A DNA stretch of 64,000 bases from assembly GCF_004327335.1 (NCBI RefSeq), contig NZ_QJUO01000024.1:1-64000 (forward strand), in the 5' to 3' direction. The notes beneath the pieces were generated by a model. It was not told the DNA's origin. It did no database searches and saw only the letters and a program-made list of their open reading frames with translations. The position numbers and the translations under genes are program-made. Positions 56,203-64,000 of the stretch are shown here, one piece after another. Numbering within the stretch: position 1 is the first letter of the stretch; every line of letters begins with the position of its first letter. The DNA is from Stutzerimonas kirkiae. GTDB lineage: Bacteria; Pseudomonadota; Gammaproteobacteria; Pseudomonadales; Pseudomonadaceae.

Positions 56203-56270
56203 AATGCTACTTGAGTACCGACAGTCCCCTGTCGAAAGTAGCAATTGGCCTGGGGCCTCCAGCTTCTTCT

Positions 56271-57512
56271 TTAAAACTGGTTCCAGGGGCGGTCGCCCCG
56301 CTCGTCGCGAATCCGCGTCGGCAACCCCATCGCATCCAGCAGTTCGAGGAACGGCTCGGCGGGTAGTTCCTCGACGTTGACCATGCGCCGCGCGTCCCAC
56401 TGGCCACTCGCGATCAGTCGCGCGGCCGCCACCGGAGGCACGCCGGCGGTGTAGGAGATGCCCTGGCTGTCGGTCTCGGCAAAGGCTTCTTCGTGGTCGG
56501 CCACGTTGTAGATGAAGACTTCGTGCGGCTTGCCATCCCTGCTGCCCCTGACCAGATCACCGATGCAGGTCTTGCCGGTATAGCCCGGCGCCAGCGAGGC
56601 CGGGTCGGGCAGCACGGCCTTGACCACCTTGAGCGGCACCACCTCGAGGCCCTCGGCGGTCTTCACCGGTTGTTCCGAGAGCAGGCCGAGGTTCTTCAGC
56701 ACGGTGAAGACATTGATGTAGTGATCGCCGAAGCTCATCCAGAAACGAATGTTCGACACATCGAGGTTCTTCGACAGCGAATGCACTTCGTCATGCCCGG
56801 TCAGATAGAGGTTCTGCTCGCCCACCACCGGCAGGTCGTCGCTGCGCTTGACCTCGAACATGGCATTGCTGGTCCATTGGCCGTTCTGCCAGCTCCAGAC
56901 CTGCCCGGTGAACTCGCGGAAGTTGATCTCCGGATCGAAGTTGGTGGCGAAGTACTTGCCATGGGAGCCGGCGTTCACATCGAGGATGTCGATCGAGTCG
57001 ATGCGGTCGAAGTGGCGCTGGGCCGCCAGTGCCGCATAGGCATTGACCACCCCCGGATCGAAACCGGCGCCGAGAATCGCGGTGACGCCCTTCTCGCGGC
57101 ATTCGTCCAGGTGCTTCCACTCGTAGTTGCCATACCACGGCGGCGTCTCGCAGACCCGCCCCGGCTCCTCGTGAATCGCGGTGTCCAGGTAGGCCGCGCC
57201 CGTCTCGATGCAGGCGCGCAGGACGGACATATTGAGAAAAGCCGATCCCACATTGATGACGATCTGCGACTCGGTTTCGCGGATCAGGGCCTTGGTCGCC
57301 TCGACATCCAGAGCGTCCAAGGCATGTGCCTCGAGTTCGGCCGGCAGCTTGGGGCTACCCTTGGCTCTGACGCTGTCGATGATGGCCTGGCACTTGGCGA
57401 CGCTACGCGAAGCGATGACGATCCTTCCCAGTTCGTCGTTATGCTGCGCACACTTATGGGCCACTACCTTGGCCACCCCCCCTGCACCAATGATCAGGAC
57501 GTTTCTCTTCAT
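56271..57512 (-). CDS. carboxynorspermidine/carboxyspermidine dehydrogenase
   Basis: The 413-residue protein starts with the Rossmann motif VLIIGAGGVAKVVAHKCAQ and is of the saccharopine-dehydrogenase family (LYS1-type), with the CASDH features GAGFDPGVVNAYAALA and NFDPEINFREFTGQVW. It condenses diaminopropane or putrescine with aspartate semialdehyde to make carboxy(nor)spermidine. It is 48 bases downstream of the matching decarboxylase gene, forming the alternative polyamine pathway. Confidence 0.9.
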   Translation of the reverse strand: MKRNVLIIGAGGVAKVVAHKCAQHNDELGRIVIASRSVAKCQAIIDSVRAKGSPKLPAELEAHALDALDVEATKALIRETESQIVINVGSAFLNMSVLRACIETGAAYLDTAIHEEPGRVCETPPWYGNYEWKHLDECREKGVTAILGAGFDPGVVNAYAALAAQRHFDRIDSIDILDVNAGSHGKYFATNFDPEINFREFTGQVWSWQNGQWTSNAMFEVKRSDDLPVVGEQNLYLTGHDEVHSLSKNLDVSNIRFWMSFGDHYINVFTVLKNLGLLSEQPVKTAEGLEVVPLKVVKAVLPDPASLAPGYTGKTCIGDLVRGSRDGKPHEVFIYNVADHEEAFAETDSQGISYTAGVPPVAAARLIASGQWDARRMVNVEELPAEPFLELLDAMGLPTRIRDERGDRPWNQF

Positions 57513-57560
57513 TTACTGTCGTTTCCTCCTACGGGCCTTCTGCACATCCATGGTGGATGC

Positions 57561-58658
57561 TCAGGAGAGGCTGCCCAGATAGTCTTCGAAGCCGAACTCG
57601 CGAACCAGCTCGACGCTACCATCGAGCTGGCGCACGGCGATCGCCGGCATCTTGAGTCCGTTGAACCAGTTTTTCTTGACCATGGTGTAACCCGCCGCGT
57701 CGCTGAACGACAGACGATCGCCGATGGCCAGCGGACGATCGAAACGGTATTCGCCGAAGATATCCCCGGCCAGGCAGGACTTGCCGCACACCATATAGGT
57801 ATGCTCGCCCTCGCTCGGTTCCATCTTCGCATTCAGGCGGTAGATCAGCAGGTCGAGCATATGCGCCTCGATGGAGCTGTCGACCACCGCCAGGTGCTTG
57901 CCGTTGTACAGGGTATCAAGCACCGTGACTTCCAGCGACGCACTGCGGGTGATCGCGGCTTCGCCCGGCTCGAGATAGACCTGCACGCCATAGCGCTGGG
58001 AAAAGTCCTTGAGGCGTACGGCGAAATCCTCCAGCGGATAACCGCCGCCGGTGAAATGAATACCGCCGCCCAGGCTGACCCACTCGACCCGATGCAACAG
58101 GTGACCGAAGCGTTTCTCGATCACCGCGAGCATCTCGCTGAACAGCTCGAAACTCTCGTTCTCGCAGTTGTTGTGGAACATGAAGCCGGAAACCTGATCG
58201 AGCACCGCCTCGATCTTTTCCGGGTCCCACTCGCCCAGGCGGCTGAACGGTCGCGCCGGATCGGCCAGCAGGTAATCCGAACTGCTCACCTGCGGGTTGA
58301 CGCGCAGACCCCGCACCGCGCCGGCCGACACCTCGGAAAAACGCTGCAACTGGCCGATGGAGTTGAAGATGATCTTGTCCGAGTTGGCCAGCACCTCGTC
58401 GATCTCGTCGTCGGCCCAGGCCACGCTGTAGGCATGGGTTTCGCCCGCGAACTTTTCGCGCCCAAGCTTCACCTCATACAGCGAGGACGATGTAGTGCCG
58501 TCCATGTACTGCTGCATCAGGTCGAATACCGACCAGGTGGCGAAGCACTTGAGCGCCAGCAGCGCCCTGGCCCCGGACAGCTCGCGTACCCTGGCGATCT
58601 TCTCCAGGTTGACCAGCAGCTTCTGTTTGTCGATGAGGTAATAAGGCGTCTTGATCAT
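57561..58658 (-). CDS. nspC: carboxynorspermidine decarboxylase NspC
   Basis: ATG 58658 starts MIKTPYYLIDKQKLLVNL; the in-frame codons before it look like leader sequence. The 365-residue PLP enzyme of the alanine-racemase-fold decarboxylase group has ALLALKCFATW (PLP lysine), HNNCENESFELF, SLGGGIHFTGGGYP and the catalytic GKSCLAGD. It decarboxylates carboxy(nor)spermidine to norspermidine or spermidine. It forms an operon with the dehydrogenase gene. Confidence 0.92.
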   Translation of the reverse strand: MIKTPYYLIDKQKLLVNLEKIARVRELSGARALLALKCFATWSVFDLMQQYMDGTTSSSLYEVKLGREKFAGETHAYSVAWADDEIDEVLANSDKIIFNSIGQLQRFSEVSAGAVRGLRVNPQVSSSDYLLADPARPFSRLGEWDPEKIEAVLDQVSGFMFHNNCENESFELFSEMLAVIEKRFGHLLHRVEWVSLGGGIHFTGGGYPLEDFAVRLKDFSQRYGVQVYLEPGEAAITRSASLEVTVLDTLYNGKHLAVVDSSIEAHMLDLLIYRLNAKMEPSEGEHTYMVCGKSCLAGDIFGEYRFDRPLAIGDRLSFSDAAGYTMVKKNWFNGLKMPAIAVRQLDGSVELVREFGFEDYLGSLS

Positions 58659-59165
58659 CCATCCACCCGAGTAATGAGGGTCGCCAGAGGAGGTCTTCCG
58701 GCCTCCTCGAACAAAAGTGGACGCGAATTGTGCCGATAACCGGCGCATATCTAAAGGGCATTACTCATATTTCGGGACACCCATGCCCCGTGTTCCAAGC
58801 TGCGGGCCTTGCCAGCCGTGCCTTGTGGCCTGGTCACAGGTTGCGACAAAACGCCTGCCGGCAGGCCCCTCCACGGCACCGAGCATGCCCTTTGCGGCAT
58901 GACGGCTTTATGACAGGTGGCGCTACAAGGCATCCCCGCCCCTTGCCCAGGGCGATCGTGCTATGCCGTTATTCACTGGCAAGGCGCTTCGATAAAAGCG
59001 CTGGAGGCTGGAAAGCTGGACGAAAAGCACTGGCGGCCATGCGCTTTCGTCCAGCCTTCCAGCGCTGTTTTCGGCTGTTTGCCGAGCATATTGGCACCTT
59101 GCCGCAGGAGCGGGCGCCTGCCCCGCGGGGCGGCAGGATAGGGCGGAGTGCAACGATAGCCGCCC
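58659..59165. other. 507-base intergenic stretch with a family B repeat
   Basis: No convincing gene is seen in either direction. The part near nspC holds its leader. The middle is rich in short GC palindromes such as CGCCTGCCGGCAGGC. The end holds the inverted repeat at 58991-59075 and then the uvrB stop codon. Confidence 0.5.
58991..59075. repeat. intergenic inverted repeat, family B (copy 3)
   Basis: This is the best-paired copy: AAAGCGCTGGAGGCTGGAA...GCTGGACGAAA on the left and TTTCGTCCAGCCTTCCAGCGCT on the right, around an ~20-base loop. It lies downstream of uvrB. Confidence 0.75.
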
Positions 59166-61181
<2,016 letters not shown>

Positions 61182-61397
61182 AACCACCTCTGCAAGGGCA
61201 TGGCAGCAGGCCATGCCGTATTTCACCCACGGCACCGCGACGACACGGCGGAATGACCGAATGAATCGAGCGAAACCGGCCACTATCATATCGCGGCCCG
61301 ACCGCAACACCGCTATACTATCGCCCCGTTTGCGCACCGCCCTCAGCGCCGAAGCGAGGGTGTGTTTCACCCATATTTCTCTTCGAGCCTGCCCACC

Positions 61398-62594
61398 ATG
61401 AGTTTGTTCTCCGCTGTCGAACTGGCACCGCGTGATCCCATCCTCGGTCTCAACGAGGCCTTCAATGCCGACACGCGACCGAACAAGGTCAACCTCGGCG
61501 TCGGCGTCTACTACAACGAAGAAGGCCGCATTCCGCTGCTGCGTGCGGTAGCCGCCGCCGAACAGGCTCGCCTGAGCGCCCATGCGCCGCGTGGCTACCT
61601 GCCGATCGAAGGCATCGCCGCCTATGACAGCGCCGTGCAGAAGCTGCTGCTCGGCGCAGACTCGCCGTTGATCGCCAGCGGGCGCGTCGTCACCACCCAG
61701 TCGCTCGGCGGCACCGGCGCGTTGAAGGTCGGCGCCGACTACCTCAAGCGCCTGCGCCCGGATGCCGTGGTGGCCATCAGCAACCCCAGTTGGGAAAACC
61801 ATCGCGCGCTGTTCGAGTCCGCCGGCTTCCCGGTGCGCAGCTATCGCTACTACGATGCCCAGAGCCATGGCGTCGACCGCGCCGGCATGCTGCAAGACCT
61901 GCAGCAACTGCCGGCCGGCTCGATCCTCGTACTGCACGCCTGCTGCCACAACCCGACCGGCGTCGACCTGAGGCTGGAAGACTGGCAAGCCGTGCTTGAA
62001 GTCGTCCGGGCCAAGGGGCATATCCCCTTCCTCGACATCGCCTACCAGGGCTTCGGTGACGGCCTGGAAGAAGATGCCGCCGCCGTACGCCTGTTCGCCG
62101 GGTCAGGCCTGGACTTCCTGGTATCCAGTTCCTTCTCCAAATCCTTCTCCCTCTACGGCGAACGGGTCGGCGCCCTGTCGCTGGTCACCGCGGACCGCGA
62201 GGAATCGACCCGCGTACTGTCGCAGATCAAGCGCGTGATCCGCACCAACTACTCCAACCCGCCGACCCATGGCGCCGTGGTGGTCTCCAGCGTCCTCAAC
62301 AACCCGGAGCTGCGCGCCCTGTGGGAGGCCGAGCTGGGCGAGATGCGCGACCGCATCCGCCAGATGCGCCTCGACATGGTCGAACGGCTGGCGGCCAAGG
62401 GCGCCAGCCAGGACTTCGGCTTCGTCGCCCGGCAGCGTGGAATGTTCTCCTATTCTGGCCTGACGCCCGAACAGGTCGAGCGCCTGCGCGTGGAGTTCGG
62501 CGTCTATGCCATCGGCACCGGACGCATCTGTGTGGCGGCGCTGAACCAGCACAACCTCGACGCGGTGACAGACGCCATCGTCCGCGTCCTGTGA
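61398..62594 (+). CDS. aromatic/aspartate aminotransferase (TyrB/AspC class)
   Basis: ATG 61398 starts [48 protein letters not shown]. The 398-residue class I PLP enzyme has [10 protein letters not shown] and the PLP-lysine motif [15 protein letters not shown]. It transfers amino groups between glutamate and aromatic or aspartate keto acids. It is divergent from uvrB, the same order as in P. aeruginosa. Substrate preference cannot be read, so I give no symbol. Confidence 0.93.
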   Translation: MSLFSAVELAPRDPILGLNEAFNADTRPNKVNLGVGVYYNEEGRIPLLRAVAAAEQARLSAHAPRGYLPIEGIAAYDSAVQKLLLGADSPLIASGRVVTTQSLGGTGALKVGADYLKRLRPDAVVAISNPSWENHRALFESAGFPVRSYRYYDAQSHGVDRAGMLQDLQQLPAGSILVLHACCHNPTGVDLRLEDWQAVLEVVRAKGHIPFLDIAYQGFGDGLEEDAAAVRLFAGSGLDFLVSSSFSKSFSLYGERVGALSLVTADREESTRVLSQIKRVIRTNYSNPPTHGAVVVSSVLNNPELRALWEAELGEMRDRIRQMRLDMVERLAAKGASQDFGFVARQRGMFSYSGLTPEQVERLRVEFGVYAIGTGRICVAALNQHNLDAVTDAIVRVL

Positions 62595-62605
62595 ACGCCC
62601 GGCAC

Positions 62606-62647
62606 GTTTGCAAAGGGGCTTGACTTCCCCTTTGCAAACAGTAGGAT
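62606..62647 (+). promoter_or_regulatory. tRNA-Asn promoter inside a 13-bp perfect inverted repeat
   Basis: GTTTGCAAAGGGG (62606-62618) and CCCCTTTGCAAAC (62627-62639) are perfect complements with an 8-base loop. The -35 element TTGACT (62620-62625) sits in the loop, followed after 16 bases by TAGGAT (62642-62647). Transcription would start about 6 bases before the tRNA. Confidence 0.75.
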
Positions 62648-62659
62648 ACGCACCGTTAT

Positions 62660-62735
62660 TCCGCGATAGCTCAGTCGGTAGAGCAAATGACTGTTAATCA
62701 TTGGGTCCCTGGTTCGAGTCCAGGTCGCGGAGCCA
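62660..62735 (+). tRNA. tRNA-Asn(GTT)
   Basis: The 76-base gene has acceptor TCCGCGA/TCGCGGA, D arm TAGCTCAGTCGGTAGAGCA, anticodon GTT in CTGTTAA, T arm with GGTTCGAGTCC and an encoded CCA. Its 3' 22 bases are repeated 153 bases downstream. Confidence 0.97.
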
Positions 62736-62829
62736 GACTCTAAAGCCTCGGTGCATACCGGGGCTTTTTCGTATCCGCCAGACTCTCACCAGGGACTGCG
62801 TCCCAGGTTATTCGGCCTGCGGCCTCACC
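62714..62829 (+). repeat. direct repeat containing the tRNA-Asn 3' end (copy 1)
   Basis: 116 bases, from the T arm of tRNA-Asn through its terminator to a segment ending GGCCTCACC, are repeated at 62867-62982 without any difference I can see. Copy 1 is followed by 37 bases of different sequence and then copy 2. Confidence 0.95.
62742..62769 (+). terminator. tRNA-Asn terminator
   Basis: AAAGCC-t-CGG and CCG-g-GGCTTTTT form a stem with a T-run directly after the tRNA. It is duplicated at 62895-62922. Confidence 0.85.
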
Positions 62830-62866
62830 CCTTCGGGGCCGCGCTGAAGCGCGTTCAGCTTCGCTG

Positions 62867-62982
62867 TCGAGTCCAGGTCGCGGAGCCAGACTCTAAAGCC
62901 TCGGTGCATACCGGGGCTTTTTCGTATCCGCCAGACTCTCACCAGGGACTGCGTCCCAGGTTATTCGGCCTGCGGCCTCACC
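62867..62982 (+). repeat. direct repeat containing the tRNA-Asn 3' end (copy 2)
   Basis: This copy starts with TCGAGTCCAGGTCGCGGAGCCA, the last 22 bases of tRNA-Asn including CCA, without the rest of the tRNA. It includes a second copy of the terminator (62895-62922) and overlaps the 3' end of the coding fragment on the minus strand. Confidence 0.95.
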
Positions 62983-63257
62983 GCTCGATCCGCCAGACTG
63001 CCTGGCGGCAGCCCCCTCTCCTTCACCTCGCGCTCGTTGTGTATCACAATCACAACCGGTTCCCCGACCTCGCACTTCATGCCGCTGCAACCTTGTGACA
63101 CAAAGTCCGTTCCTCGCGGACCGGCTTTCGGATACTCCACGCAGTGGTAATGAGGCGGGGGCCACTCTCCAAACGAGATCAGAACCTCTGTCTCTGGGCT
63201 GGAACGGCCTCCGGTATCGTCTTGAAAATACCGCCTCTTGACGATGGGGCAAACATA
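62961..63257 (-). pseudogene. start-less coding fragment of unknown family (98 codons)
   Basis: A minus-strand frame is open for 98 codons and ends in TAA at 62961. It reads CPIVKRRYFQDDTGG, EVLISFGEWPPPHYHCVEYP, GTDFVSQGCSGMKCEVGEP and VVIVIHNEREVKERGLPPG. The composition looks like a real protein, with four cysteines and no low-complexity sequence. The only ATG is internal and no GTG or TTG sits near the beginning. Upstream the frame runs straight into the AGGCTTG array, so the 5' end seems lost. I recognise no family. It may be a remnant of an element once integrated at tRNA-Asn. Confidence 0.5.
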
Positions 63258-63259
63258 AA

Positions 63260-63301
63260 AGGCTTGAGGCTTGAGGCTTGAGGCTTGAGGCTTGAGGCTT
63301 G
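63260..63301. repeat. tandem array of the heptamer AGGCTTG (6 copies)
   Basis: Six perfect copies of the heptamer found at 36651-36719, again followed by TGTGC. It lies at the 5' edge of the truncated coding fragment. Confidence 0.95.
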
Positions 63302-63370
63302 ATAGTGTGCAGGGGTTCGTCGAAAACCTGTCGAGCCTTTTCTGCGCTTTTTCCCGGCCTATGGCTTCAA
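63302..63370. repeat. intergenic repeat, family E (copy 3, diverged)
   Basis: AGTGTGC, GTCGAAAACCTGTCGAGCC and a later TATGGCTTCA keep the order of the family E copies at 23835 and 36723, but with more changes. Confidence 0.4.
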
Positions 63371-63403
63371 TTCACCTTTCGCTACATTCATCCCCGAAGA
63401 GCC

Positions 63404-63500
63404 GGCAACAGCGCTGAAAGGCTGGGCGACAGGCAGGCCGTGGCCTGCGCGAAACCGCAGTGTCCACGTCCAGCTTTCCGGCCGCCAGCGCTCTTTGATC
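63404..63500. repeat. intergenic inverted repeat, family B (copy 4)
   Basis: AACAGCGCTGAAAGGCTGGGCGA on the left and CGTCCAGCTTTCCGGCCGCC with AGCGCTCTTT on the right form the same type of stem as copies 1-3, with a longer loop. It lies downstream of the gltX stop. Confidence 0.6.
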
Positions 63501-63536
63501 GAAAGCGTTGTAGCGCAGGCGGCGGCACAGGGCGCC

Positions 63537-64000
63537 TCAGGCGATCGCCGTCAGCAGCTTCTCCCACGCCTTGACTTCCTTCTTCGACGCGCCACCCAGC
63601 AGTTCCAGCGCCTGGCGCAGGCGATAGCGGGTGATATCCGGGCCGAGGATCTCCATCGCATCGAGCACCGATACGGAGCTGGCCTGGCCAGTGATGGAGG
63701 CGAACATCAGCGGCATGACATCACGCAACTTCAGTTCCAGGTGGTCCGCCACGGCCTGAATACAACCGGTAATACGTTCCTTCTCCCACTGACGCAGCGC
63801 CTCCAGCTTCCACAGCACCAGTTGCAGCACCTGGCGCACCTGCACCGCGTCCAGCCTCTTGTGCTCGAACAGCGCCGGCTCAAGATTCAGCGCACCACTG
63901 AAGAAGAATGCCGCCAATGGCGCGATCTGGCTGAAAGTCTCCACTCGCCCCTGCACATGGGGTGCGATCTTCATCAGGTACTCGGGGTTGAGCGCCCACT
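63537..64000 (-). CDS. gltX: glutamyl-tRNA synthetase GltX, C-terminal part
   Basis: About 154 C-terminal codons are inside the window and the frame stays open to its edge ([22 protein letters not shown]...). The sequence fits the anticodon-binding domain of GltX ([50 protein letters not shown]). GltX charges tRNA-Glu. The order uvrB-aminotransferase-tRNA-gltX matches P. aeruginosa. Confidence 0.94.
   Translation of the reverse strand, partial: WALNPEYLMKIAPHVQGRVETFSQIAPLAAFFFSGALNLEPALFEHKRLDAVQVRQVLQLVLWKLEALRQWEKERITGCIQAVADHLELKLRDVMPLMFASITGQASSVSVLDAMEILGPDITRYRLRQALELLGGASKKEVKAWEKLLTAIA

Noticed and set aside
56493-58739. 748-codon plus-strand open frame
   Set aside because: It lies wholly antisense to the polyamine genes, whose domains are unmistakable; long antisense frames are expected in GC-rich DNA.
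61182-62021. 280-codon upstream extension of the uvrB frame
   Set aside because: It is antisense to the aminotransferase gene, and the UvrB family start with a ribosome binding site lies at 61181.
62893-63252. 119-codon minus-strand frame with an ATG near tRNA-Asn
   Set aside because: Its residues are Arg/Gly-rich and frame-shadow-like; the overlapping start-less frame ending at 62961 has better protein-like composition.

Overview
The window is GC-rich Pseudomonadaceae chromosome. The evidence is a Pseudomonas-type polar flagellar/chemotaxis block (flhA-flhF-fleN-fliA-cheYZAB-motCD-parC-parP-cheW) next to a ccmABCDEFGHI cytochrome c maturation operon, fleQ/fleSR sigma-54 regulators, nosP-nahK, and uvrB-aminotransferase-tRNA-Asn-gltX. 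The species cannot be fixed from sequence alone.

Layout. 1-3.7 kb: a tripartite MacB-like ABC permease/TolC/HlyD export operon, with the permease cut by the window edge. 4.1-7.3 kb: two small Sec-exported proteins of unknown function, a 551-residue unknown protein behind a near-consensus FliA (sigma-28) promoter, and a solitary HigA-like antitoxin. 7.5-16.3 kb: a decayed integrative and conjugative element (ICE) abutting tRNA-Gly(GCC). It keeps an STY4528-type replication protein, an integrase-domain protein, a broken TraG-N gene, a broken DUF3742 gene, a complete YefM-YoeB system with its operator, and a P4-type integrase. 16.1-21.2 kb: tRNA-Glu/tRNA-Gly and housekeeping genes (DUF815 ATPase, msrB, alaA, htpX). 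21.2-27.1 kb: fleR, fleS, a degenerate IS1182-family element, fleQ and fliT. 27.2-34.7 kb: the ccm operon on the minus strand. 34.8-51 kb: fliK, an FlhB C-domain protein, and the chemotaxis/motor/polar-localisation operon up to flhA. 51-64 kb: nested inverted repeats, sodC, nahK-nosP, the carboxy(nor)spermidine polyamine pathway, uvrB, an aromatic aminotransferase, tRNA-Asn with a duplicated 3' end, and the C-terminal part of gltX.

How the genes work together. FleQ with RpoN, then FleS/FleR, then FliA with its anti-sigma partner form the Pseudomonas flagellar cascade. FlhF, FleN and the ParC/ParP pair set number and polar position of the flagellum and chemoreceptor array, and MotCD powers it. 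Sigma-54 promoters are readable upstream of fleS and flhA, and one FliA promoter drives the unknown protein at 5.3 kb. Compared with the P. aeruginosa order as I recall it, fliE is missing after fleR, fliD/fliS are missing before fliT, and flhB is missing next to flhA, so the flagellar cluster has been broken and rejoined.

The least explained material is: the FliA-driven unknown protein, three families of intergenic repeats, a collapsed integration site behind tRNA-Asn with a start-less coding fragment, a leader hairpin that buries the nosP ribosome binding site, a triple repeat in the CheA linker, and a perfect ANR-type box upstream of fleQ.
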